6,378 nucleotides of DNA. Source: JAGQTE01 sp964648005 (lineage in GTDB: Bacteria > Actinomycetota > Acidimicrobiia > Acidimicrobiales > Acidimicrobilacustridaceae). Positions 1 to 5,522 of the stretch are shown piece after piece. The first letter of the stretch is position 1, and the number at the start of each line of letters is the position of its first letter. Both the position numbers and the translations under genes were made by a program. The notes beneath the pieces were generated by a model. The model saw nothing but the letters and a program-made list of their open reading frames with translations, did no database searches and was not told the DNA's origin. The stretch spans positions 1 to 6,378 of the forward strand of contig CAZYKR010000254.1 of assembly GCA_964648005.1 (NCBI GenBank), given 5' to 3'.

Positions 1-33
1 GAACGGGCCTTTCGTCGGACCACGGCCTGAGGC

Positions 34-40
34 AGGGTGG
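34..40 (+). promoter_or_regulatory. Ribosome binding site of the MerR gene
   Basis: AGGGTGG lies 5 bases before the ATG at 46. It covers the alternative GTG at 37, so it supports the ATG as the true start. Confidence 0.5.
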
Positions 41-45
41 ACGCC

Positions 46-903
46 ATGATCACCATCGGTCAGTTGGCCAGCTACGCCGGGGTGACGGTGCGGGCGGTGC
101 GCCACTACCACCGCATCGGCCTGCTGCCCGAGCCCGAGCGCGACGCGTCCGGCTACCGCACCTACGACGCCGCCGCGGTGGTGCGCCTCATCAAGATCCG
201 CACGCTGGCCGGTGCCGGCGTGCCGCTCGCCCGGGTGCAGGAGCTGCTCGAGGCCGACCCCGACGCGTTCGCGGATGCCGTGCACGAGATCGACGACGAC
301 CTGCAGACGGAGATCCGGCGCCTGGAGGAGAACCGCGCCCGCATCGCCCGGCTCGCCGCCGGCGATCAGCTGGCGCTGCCCGACAGCGTCGTCGGCTACC
401 TCGACCGTCTGCGCAGCCTCGGCGTCGACGATCGTTACCTCGACTTCGAGCGCGACGGCTGGATCCTGGTGTCGGCGCAGCTGCCCGACGGCATCGACGC
501 CATCATCGAGCAGAAGCACGCCGAGCTCGATGACCCCGACGCCGTGGCGTTGTACCTCCTGTTGAGCGACGCCATCGACTGGGGGCCGGACGACCCCCGC
601 ATCGAGGAGGTGGCCGACCGGATGGAGCAGATGATGATCAAGGCGCTGGCGAACGGTGCGGGCGACGCCAACGTCGACGACCTCGACGACAGCTTCGTGG
701 CCCTGCTCGACGCCGCCACCGCCAACGCCGCGCCGGGCGCCGAACGTCTGCTCGCCGCCCTCGAGGAGCGCGGCTGGAAGGGATGGACCCGCATCGAACG
801 GGTCCCCGACCACGTCGAGCTCTCGCCGTCGGGCGGGTCAGGCGGTGTGTGCGGCGAGCAGCCGGTGGAGGTCGAGCCGCAGGAGCGCGGCAGGCGCTCG
901 TGA
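46..903 (+). CDS. MerR-family transcriptional regulator with uncharacterised C-terminal domain
   Basis: This is a 285-residue DNA-binding regulator. Residues 1-70 form a classical MerR winged helix-turn-helix: ITIGQLASYAGVTVRAVRHY is followed by the wing GLLPEPERDASGYRTYD and a VQELLEADP segment. An acidic, heptad-like helix at about 80-110 (EIDDDLQTEIRRLEENRARI) is the usual antiparallel dimerisation coiled coil. The remaining roughly 170 residues should be the effector-sensing part. I do not recognise a ligand family there, and the MerR metal-binding cysteines are missing. The ATG at 46 is chosen because AGGGTGG lies 5 bases upstream and the HTH begins immediately; an in-frame GTG at 37 would add only three residues. 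The last 21 codons run antisense through the end of the convergent SCP2-like gene and have a low-complexity composition (GGSGGVCGEQ), so the tail may be a read-through extension. Its targets are unknown; it may control itself or a neighbour. Confidence 0.9.
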   Translation: MITIGQLASYAGVTVRAVRHYHRIGLLPEPERDASGYRTYDAAAVVRLIKIRTLAGAGVPLARVQELLEADPDAFADAVHEIDDDLQTEIRRLEENRARIARLAAGDQLALPDSVVGYLDRLRSLGVDDRYLDFERDGWILVSAQLPDGIDAIIEQKHAELDDPDAVALYLLLSDAIDWGPDDPRIEEVADRMEQMMIKALANGAGDANVDDLDDSFVALLDAATANAAPGAERLLAALEERGWKGWTRIERVPDHVELSPSGGSGGVCGEQPVEVEPQERGRRS

Positions 904-1377
904 CGGGTCGCCCTCCATCCGCAATCGCCCCTCGGCAACCCGACGCTCGGCCTCTGCCGGATCGGCCGCAGCGGCATCGGGATCCCGCGCCAGCGCCAGC
1001 GCATCGCCGTAGTCGGTGATGACCCGCAGGTCCGCGTGCTGCGCCGGCGCGTCCGCGACATGTACCCGGCCGTCGCCGACGCAGATGGAGAAGCCGATTG
1101 TCTCGCCCTCGCCGTCTGCTCGGAGGTGGGCCGGTGGATGGGTGAACTCCTCGGACAAGGTGAACGGCTCAACGTCCAGGTCGGCTGTGGCCAGCGATTC
1201 GGTGATCGTCCGTCGAGCCATGTCGATCCACAGAGGACTCATGAACTCGTGGCGGACGGTCCCTTCGTCCGAGCCGTTCCGCCCCGTCGGTGCACGGCTG
1301 TCGAGCTCCCACCGAACGGCCAACACCATCGCCGTGGCGATGGCGATGATCGAGATCGTCCATGCTGCTGCGGCCAT
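838..1377 (-). CDS. SCP2-like sterol/lipid-binding domain protein with N-terminal membrane helix
   Basis: This is a 179-residue protein. Residues 3-23 (AAAWTISIIAIATAMVLAVR) form a hydrophobic helix followed by a polar linker, suggesting a membrane anchor or uncleaved signal. From residue 46 the text resembles free-standing actinobacterial SCP2-like proteins: MSPLWIDMARRTI at the start, then HADLRVITDYGDALALARD, then a GRLRMEGD element near the end. This fold binds sterols or acyl lipids in a hydrophobic tunnel; the ligand here cannot be told. The ATG at 1377 was chosen because AAGGGGG sits 6 bases upstream; an in-frame TTG at 1407 lacks this. A shorter form from ATG 1242 would be purely soluble and is the main alternative. 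The gene diverges from the DUF1330 gene and converges on the MerR gene, overlapping its last 66 bases. The family call rests on motif resemblance only. Confidence 0.65.
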   Translation of the reverse strand: MAAAAWTISIIAIATAMVLAVRWELDSRAPTGRNGSDEGTVRHEFMSPLWIDMARRTITESLATADLDVEPFTLSEEFTHPPAHLRADGEGETIGFSICVGDGRVHVADAPAQHADLRVITDYGDALALARDPDAAAADPAEAERRVAEGRLRMEGDPSRAPAALLRLDLHRLLAAHTA

Positions 1378-1383
1378 CAGGCG

Positions 1384-1390
1384 CCCCCTT
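1384..1390 (-). promoter_or_regulatory. Ribosome binding site deciding the start of the SCP2-like gene
   Basis: Read on the minus strand this is AAGGGGG, 6 bases before the ATG at 1377. It favours the longer form that carries the hydrophobic N-terminus over the ATG at 1242, whose nearest purine-rich stretch is too far away. Confidence 0.55.
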
Positions 1391-1458
1391 CGGCGGGTGC
1401 AGGTCAAACACGATCCCTACCCGCATCGGCGCCATCCAGTCCGCCAACCATCGCCAGC

Positions 1459-1464
1459 TACCCT
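1459..1464 (+). promoter_or_regulatory. -10 element of a probable leaderless promoter (DUF1330 gene)
   Basis: TACCCT fits the actinobacterial TANNNT -10 consensus and is followed by 8 bases and then the ATG at 1473. This places the expected transcription start at or within 1-2 bases of the start codon. There is no Shine-Dalgarno sequence upstream of this ATG, which agrees with a leaderless message. Confidence 0.5.
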
Positions 1465-1472
1465 GCGCCGCC

Positions 1473-1964
1473 ATGACCTACACACGGGCGGAGCTCGAGG
1501 CGATGGCCGGCGAGCTGCACATGGACGGCGGCTTCGGCGGCATCAACCCCACGATCGACCAGCTCGTCGAGCTCTTCGAGCGCGGCGGCGACGGTCCGGT
1601 GCAGATGATCAACCTGCTGAAGTTCAAGCCTCAAGCCACCTACCCGCCCGGCGCCGAGGACCCCGGGGGCACCGGCGAGGAGGCCTACCAGCGCTACGGC
1701 GCCAACACGTTCCCGCACATCACCAAGCGCGGCGGCCGACTGACGCTGCTCGCCACGACCGACTCGATCGTGCTCGGCGGCATGGGGCACGACGACTGGG
1801 ACCAGGTGGCGATCGTCGAGTACCCGACCCGCGACGCCTTCATCGACATGGGCCGTGACCCCGACTACCAGGCCGGCACCGTGCACCGCACCGCCGGCGT
1901 CGAGCGCAGCGTGATCATCGCCGTCACGCCGATCATCGACGCGTCCGCTCCACCTCAGCCTTGA
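1473..1964 (+). CDS. DUF1330 domain protein (dimeric alpha/beta-barrel fold)
   Basis: This is a 163-residue protein. Signature segments of the DUF1330 family are visible: MINLLKFKPQATY at about residues 47-59, EEAYQRYG near 70, VLGGMGHDDWDQVAIVEYP at about 100-118, then DAFIDMGRDPDYQAGTVHRT and a closing RSVIIAVTP strand. DUF1330 proteins are small cytosolic members of the dimeric ferredoxin-like alpha/beta-barrel superfamily; no specific reaction is established for this branch. The extra N-terminal 40 residues (LEAMAGELHMDGGFGGINPT and so on) are typical of a longer actinobacterial subgroup. The ATG at 1473 was chosen because a TACCCT box lies just upstream and the preceding in-frame codons have no family similarity. 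The gene appears monocistronic: it has its own promoter and is followed by a 118-bp gap. Family assignment is firm; function is unknown. Confidence 0.85.
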   Translation: MTYTRAELEAMAGELHMDGGFGGINPTIDQLVELFERGGDGPVQMINLLKFKPQATYPPGAEDPGGTGEEAYQRYGANTFPHITKRGGRLTLLATTDSIVLGGMGHDDWDQVAIVEYPTRDAFIDMGRDPDYQAGTVHRTAGVERSVIIAVTPIIDASAPPQP

Positions 1965-1993
1965 GGCCGGCGCAGGCGCAATGCCGCATCGAC

Positions 1994-2030
1994 TGTGCAG
2001 ATCTGGTGCGATAGTGACGCGATCTGCACA
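1994..2030. repeat. Perfect 10-bp inverted repeat with 17-bp spacer
   Basis: TGTGCAGATC (1994-2003) is the exact reverse complement of GATCTGCACA (2021-2030). It lies 29 bases past the DUF1330 stop and 53 bases before the sulfotransferase start. No T-tract follows it and the loop is long, so an intrinsic terminator is not convincing. A two-site operator, an RNA hairpin at the end of the DUF1330 message, or the ends of a small dispersed repeat are all possible. Confidence 0.6.
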
Positions 2031-2053
2031 CTCGTTGAGCTGAACCGGCGTTC

Positions 2054-2063
2054 ACGCATGCGT
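2054..2063. promoter_or_regulatory. Palindrome ACGCATGCGT upstream of the sulfotransferase -10
   Basis: This is a perfect 10-bp palindrome centred about 25 bases before the presumed transcription start, where a -35 box or a regulator would bind. No recognisable -35 box is correctly spaced, so a bound activator or repressor is plausible but unproven. CG-rich DNA can produce such palindromes by chance. Confidence 0.3.
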
Positions 2064-2070
2064 CGTGGGC

Positions 2071-2076
2071 GATACT
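2071..2076 (+). promoter_or_regulatory. -10 element of a probable leaderless promoter (sulfotransferase)
   Basis: GATACT matches the essential A and final T of the TANNNT consensus and is followed by 6 bases and then GTG at 2083, the spacing expected when transcription begins on the start codon. No ribosome site precedes either in-frame GTG. The box lies inside the coding extension that would follow from the GTG at 2065, so it argues for the shorter protein. Confidence 0.4.
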
Positions 2077-2082
2077 GCATCG

Positions 2083-3009
2083 GTGCGACGCCCACCGACC
2101 CGCCGCTACCACGGCTTCTTCGCCGACAGCGCGCGCTGGGAGCGCTTCGCCCTACGGCCGGACGACATCGTGATCACCACGCCATCGAAGTGCGGCACCA
2201 CGTGGATGCAACACATCGTCGGCATGCTCGTGCTCGACCGCACCGACCTGGACGCACCGATCTCGTCGCTGTCCCCGTGGCTCGACATGCTCACGCGCAC
2301 CGACGACGAGGTCTTCGCGTTGCTCGACGCCCAGCGGCACCGGCGGTTCATCAAGACGCACACGCCACTCGACGGCCTCCCCCTCGATGACGAGGTGACC
2401 TATCTCGCCGTGATCCGCCATCCGCTCGACGTCGCCCTCTCCGACCGCGACCACCACGCCAACACCGACACCGACCAGGCCCGCGCGCTCCGGCTCGCCG
2501 CAACGGGCACACTCCCGGCACCGGCGGCCGGGAGAGACGCCGAGCCCGACGACGACGCGGCGTACCTGCGGTGGTTCATCGGCAACGACCTCGAGCCGAC
2601 GGGCAGCGGACCGTATGGCCTCGCCGACTACTGCCAGCAGGTGCGCACCTACTGGGAGGCACGGGACCAGCCGAACGTGCACCTGTTCCACTACGCGGAT
2701 CTGTGGGCCGACCGCGACGCGCAGATGCGTCGCGTCGCCGCGTGCCTCGGCATCGCCGTCGACGAAGCCCGTTGGCCGACGTTCGTCGCGGCGGCGAGCC
2801 TCGAGTCGATGCGTGCCGACGCCGACCGCACCGCCCCCGAAGCCGACCGAGACCTGTGGCACGACCCGGCGCTGTTCTTCCGTCAGGGTGGTCGCCGCAA
2901 CTGGGACGAGCTGCTCGACGCCGACGACCTCGACTCCTTCCACCACCGCCTGGCGGAAGGCGCCGGTGACGCCGCCGCATGGATCTTGCACGGCCAAACG
3001 GCCCTCTGA
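2083..3009 (+). CDS. PAPS-dependent sulfotransferase (Sulfotransfer_1 family)
   Basis: This 308-residue cytosolic enzyme is predicted to move the sulfuryl group of PAPS onto a hydroxyl or amine of a small molecule. The 5'-phosphosulfate loop is SKCGTTW with Lys36. The probable catalytic base is His93 in FIKTHTPLDGLP. The 3'-phosphate motif IRHPLDVALS supplies Arg112 and Ser120, with the same eight-residue spacing as animal SULT enzymes. Near the C-terminus FFRQGGRRNW (Arg267) corresponds to the RKGxxGDW motif, with the usual Lys replaced by Gln. Length is normal for soluble SULT-like enzymes and no signal or membrane segment is seen, so the reaction is intracellular. The acceptor cannot be read from sequence; residues about 130-160 form a divergent insertion probably shaping the acceptor pocket. 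The start is GTG 2083, based on the upstream GATACT box; GTG 2065 would add six residues. Confidence 0.9.
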   Translation: MRRPPTRRYHGFFADSARWERFALRPDDIVITTPSKCGTTWMQHIVGMLVLDRTDLDAPISSLSPWLDMLTRTDDEVFALLDAQRHRRFIKTHTPLDGLPLDDEVTYLAVIRHPLDVALSDRDHHANTDTDQARALRLAATGTLPAPAAGRDAEPDDDAAYLRWFIGNDLEPTGSGPYGLADYCQQVRTYWEARDQPNVHLFHYADLWADRDAQMRRVAACLGIAVDEARWPTFVAAASLESMRADADRTAPEADRDLWHDPALFFRQGGRRNWDELLDADDLDSFHHRLAEGAGDAAAWILHGQTAL

Positions 3010-3027
3010 CACCGAAGGAGCGCGAGC

Positions 3028-3040
3028 ACCGCGCCGCGGT
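3028..3040. promoter_or_regulatory. Palindrome ACCGCG-C-CGCGGT next to the -10 of the oxygenase-like gene
   Basis: This perfect 6+1+6 inverted repeat ends two bases before the TAGCAT box. A protein bound here would sit in the -35/-10 spacer, the position used by MerR-type regulators and many repressors. The motif consists mostly of G and C, so chance is a serious alternative. Confidence 0.3.
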
Positions 3041-3042
3041 CC

Positions 3043-3048
3043 TAGCAT
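3043..3048 (+). promoter_or_regulatory. -10 element of a probable leaderless promoter (oxygenase-like gene and hydrolase)
   Basis: TAGCAT fits TANNNT exactly and is followed by 7 bases and the ATG at 3056. No Shine-Dalgarno sequence lies at the right distance; the GAAGGAG at 3013-3019 is 36 bases upstream. The box implies a message separate from the sulfotransferase that covers the coupled hydrolase gene too. Confidence 0.55.
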
Positions 3049-3055
3049 CGGCGCC

Positions 3056-4222
3056 ATGACAAGCGGGGGCGCGACGTTGGCGGTGTCGATGGGCTTCATG
3101 CCCGAGTCGGTGGCGATTCCCGACCCCGACCACCCAGGTCTGCGGCGCGCCGGCGAGCGGGCCTCGGCGCCGTACGACAACGACCTGGTCCGCCAGCAGC
3201 TGTGCCCGGCGACCGACGGGACGACCGATGCGGCCGCCTCACCCGACCTGCTCGAGGTCGGCTTCGACGTGGTCGACCTGTCCGGGTTCGACGAGCTCCA
3301 GCGCACCTTCGCCGCCGTGCGCGCCGCCGGCGTCATCGACGACGACCAGGCGGCGACGATCCGCTCCCAGCTCGACGGCGCCGTGCTGCCGTGTGCCAGC
3401 GGGCGCACGGTCAAGGTCCTCTACCTCGCGGACGAGGGCTTCATCATGCGCAAGTCCGGGCCGAACCGGATGTCGGTCGTCGGGCCGCGCTCGGTGGGCA
3501 TGAACGACCACGGCGGGGCGACATCGATCCACGCCGACCAGGACGTGTACGGCACGCCGCTGACCGAGCTGATGGACGGGCGGGCACCGTCGCTGTTTCG
3601 CCACGACTCCCCTGACGGTTCCAACGACGATGCCGGCCTGATGTTGGCCAACCTCTGGATCCCGCTGCAGCAGATCACCCAGCCACTGGTGCTCGGCGAC
3701 GGGCGCAGCATCGACCGCCGCCGCCACCAGCTGCGCTACGGCCTGGCGACCCAGTCGTTCCTCGAGCGCGACGACGACATGGTGATCAACGACATCTGGA
3801 CCTTTCTGCACGACCCCGACCAGCGCTGGTACCTGCGCTCGGAGATGGACCACCGCAGCGCCTACGTGTTCAACACGTTGAGCACGCCGCACGGCGCCGC
3901 CGTCCTGCCCGGCGAGGACCTCGCTGAGCAGTGCTACCGGATGCTCGAGGCGTCCGAGGCGGCGGTGCGCGACGGTGACCTGGTAGCCCTGCGAGCGGCG
4001 ATCGCCGACGACGTGCCCGAGCCCGGCGACGACGTCCCCCCGGCGCTGCGCCACGCCGTCGGCGCCATGGCTGCCGTCATCGACCAGGCGCGCCGCGACC
4101 CCGACACCGTGTGCGGGCCCGGCGCCGACACCTGGCTGGCGGCATCACAGGCAGCCCGCACCGCGGTGATCCGCATGTCGCTCGAGCTTCGGCTGGTCGT
4201 GTCGATCGAGTCGACGCCGTGA
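3056..4222 (+). CDS. Putative CmcJ/AsaB-type non-heme iron oxygenase-like protein
   Basis: This is a 388-residue soluble protein without signal or membrane segments. The middle matches the pattern of the CmcJ/AsaB/GA4-desaturase-like family: SIHADQD gives an HxD pair (His159, Asp161), ANLWIPLQQITQPLVLGD (Asn199-Leu200-Trp201) resembles the family's NvWRPi-PLavcD stretch, QRWYL (Arg257-Trp258) resembles its HrWYY, and STPHGA (His279) sits where the third metal ligand is expected. Together these would form an Fe(II) facial triad. Differences are clear: the His before RWY is Gln, and the terminal arginine-rich RESIEVR segment that should hold 2-oxoglutarate is not obvious. An acidic/alanine-rich helical tail (about 290-388) follows instead. 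The ATG at 3056 follows from the TAGCAT box; no earlier in-frame codon shows family similarity. The stop overlaps the next gene's start. The coding call is strong; the family call is tentative. Confidence 0.55.
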   Translation: MTSGGATLAVSMGFMPESVAIPDPDHPGLRRAGERASAPYDNDLVRQQLCPATDGTTDAAASPDLLEVGFDVVDLSGFDELQRTFAAVRAAGVIDDDQAATIRSQLDGAVLPCASGRTVKVLYLADEGFIMRKSGPNRMSVVGPRSVGMNDHGGATSIHADQDVYGTPLTELMDGRAPSLFRHDSPDGSNDDAGLMLANLWIPLQQITQPLVLGDGRSIDRRRHQLRYGLATQSFLERDDDMVINDIWTFLHDPDQRWYLRSEMDHRSAYVFNTLSTPHGAAVLPGEDLAEQCYRMLEASEAAVRDGDLVALRAAIADDVPEPGDDVPPALRHAVGAMAAVIDQARRDPDTVCGPGADTWLAASQAARTAVIRMSLELRLVVSIESTP

Positions 4223-5514
4223 ACGGCCGCCGGCACGGCAGCCCGATGCGGGTCGTGCTGCTGGCTGTCGCGGCGATCGGTCTGGCCGCCGGACTGCCGG
4301 TCGCGTCTGCCGCGCCGGCGGCGGCCGCAACCCCGGTCGAGTGGATCACCAAGCAGCCGGTCAACGGCGTCGACCAGGCGATCCAGGTGCGCGGCAACGA
4401 CGACACGCTGCCGCTGCTCATCGTCATCCACGGCGGGCCCGGCTACGCCATGATCGACCTGCTCCACGAGACCATGCCCGAGCTCGAAGATCACTTCGTG
4501 ACGGTCAACTACGACCAGCGCGGTGCCGGGCTCTCCTACAGCCCGACCGTGCCGCCCGAGTCGCTGACCATCGACCAGCTGGCCGAAGACGCCGACACGA
4601 TCCGCCAGCTCGTGCTCGACCACATCGGCGCCGAGCCAGGACGGCGGGTGTACGTGATGGGCCACTCGATGGGCACCATGATCGGCGTCCACCTCGTCGC
4701 CACCCATCCCGACAACTACACGGCCTACATCGGGGTCGGGCAGGTGGTGAACGTCGTCACCAACGAGCAGGGCAGCTGGACCTTCGCCAGCGAGCAGGCG
4801 GCCGCCGACGCCAACACGTACGCCGCCGGTCAGCTGGCCTGCGTCGGTCGCCCGCTGCCGAACTTCTCGTACCCCGGCTGCGCGGCGCAGCCGAACCTCG
4901 ACGGCTTCGACGTCACCGACTGCTGGATGGAGTACTACGGCGGCGACATCTGGGGCTCGACCAGCGACGACCCGGTGTGGGACGTGATCATCAGCAGCCC
5001 CGCCTACCGCCACAACCGGCGACAGTGGTGGGACGGCCTGCACTTCTCGCAGAACCTGTTCAACGATCCGACGATCGTGCCGTGGAACGCCACGGTGACG
5101 GCGCACGACCTCGACGTGCCGCTGTACTTCTTCCAAGGCCAGCACGACTGGGACACGCCGTGGCCGCATGTCGGCGAGCTGGCGCCGACCATCGCCGGCC
5201 CGCACCGCCTCCGCTGGTTCGCCAACAGCAGCCACTTCCCGTTCTTCGAGGAGGGCGACGCCTTCCGCGACGAGCTGGCGGCGCTCGCCGACGGGGTGCT
5301 CCCCGCCGACGGATCGATCGGCTTCGCCACCCAACCCGGTCCGGAGCCGACCTGGAACACGCCGCTCGACGCCTGTCAGCAGGGCGCCAACCCGGGCAGC
5401 TCCTCGACGACGACCGCTCCGGCGTCGACCTCATCGTCGTCGTCGACCGCCGTACCGGTGTCGATCGTGCCGGCGGCAACAGCAGCGGTCGTCACGCCGG
5501 CGCTCACCGGCTGA
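4219..5514 (+). CDS. Secreted alpha/beta hydrolase, S33 / proline-iminopeptidase-like
   Basis: This 431-residue exported hydrolase has HGGPG (from His71) for the oxyanion hole, DQRGAG after it, nucleophile elbow GHSMG (Ser150), acid in GQHDWD (Asp310) and base in SSHFPF (His339). The elbow differs from the G-G/Q-SWG of true proline iminopeptidases, so peptide, amide or ester substrates are all possible. A signal peptide (RVVLLAVAAIGLAAG core, cleavage near ASA-AP or AAA-TP) sends it across the membrane. Four cysteines, 208, 221 and 235 in the cap plus 386, could form disulfides outside the cell. The end is a Ser/Thr/Ala/Pro-rich tail (about 392-431) without LPXTG or membrane helix. GTG 4219 overlaps the preceding stop by four bases (GTGA), implying translational coupling; ATG 4246, which directly begins the signal peptide, is the alternative start. 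Confidence 0.88.
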   Translation: MNGRRHGSPMRVVLLAVAAIGLAAGLPVASAAPAAAATPVEWITKQPVNGVDQAIQVRGNDDTLPLLIVIHGGPGYAMIDLLHETMPELEDHFVTVNYDQRGAGLSYSPTVPPESLTIDQLAEDADTIRQLVLDHIGAEPGRRVYVMGHSMGTMIGVHLVATHPDNYTAYIGVGQVVNVVTNEQGSWTFASEQAAADANTYAAGQLACVGRPLPNFSYPGCAAQPNLDGFDVTDCWMEYYGGDIWGSTSDDPVWDVIISSPAYRHNRRQWWDGLHFSQNLFNDPTIVPWNATVTAHDLDVPLYFFQGQHDWDTPWPHVGELAPTIAGPHRLRWFANSSHFPFFEEGDAFRDELAALADGVLPADGSIGFATQPGPEPTWNTPLDACQQGANPGSSSTTTAPASTSSSSSTAVPVSIVPAATAAVVTPALTG

Positions 5515-5522
5515 CGCAGCGC

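Larger units (their letters stand above)
1378..1472. promoter_or_regulatory. Divergent intergenic region between SCP2-like and DUF1330 genes
   Basis: This 95-bp spacer must hold promoters for both outward-facing genes. On the plus strand TACCCT (1459-1464) is a good leaderless -10. On the minus strand TAGGGA (1419 to 1414) is a weak -10 candidate that would leave a leader of about 30 bases containing the AAGGGGG ribosome site. No convincing -35 boxes or long palindromes were seen. Confidence 0.4.

Noticed and set aside
1405..1407. TTG start for the SCP2-like gene
   Set aside because: It adds ten basic residues with no ribosome site, whereas the ATG at 1377 has AAGGGGG 6 bases upstream.
1016..1858. 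Plus-strand open frame crossing the SCP2-like gene and the DUF1330 gene
   Set aside because: It crosses a promoter region and reads Arg/His-rich text; DUF1330 motifs lie in a different frame.
1994..2030. Intrinsic terminator for the DUF1330 gene
   Set aside because: The 17-base loop is long and no T-tract follows the right arm; kept only as an inverted repeat of unknown role.
2991..3009. GGCC-AAAC-GGCC hairpin at the end of the sulfotransferase as a terminator
   Set aside because: The stem is only 4-5 bp, lies before the stop codon and has no T-tract.
2615..3055. Upstream extension of the oxygenase-like gene into the sulfotransferase
   Set aside because: These codons are an out-of-frame shadow of the sulfotransferase; the TAGCAT box and ATG at 3056 mark the real start.
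2152..3414. Minus-strand open frame of 420 codons opposite the sulfotransferase
   Set aside because: It shows no family motifs and biased Val/Arg/Gly composition, while the plus strand carries the complete PAPS-binding motifs.
3934..5334. Minus-strand open frame of 466 codons opposite the hydrolase
   Set aside because: It mirrors a well-supported gene in codon-complement frame and has low-complexity composition without a recognisable domain.
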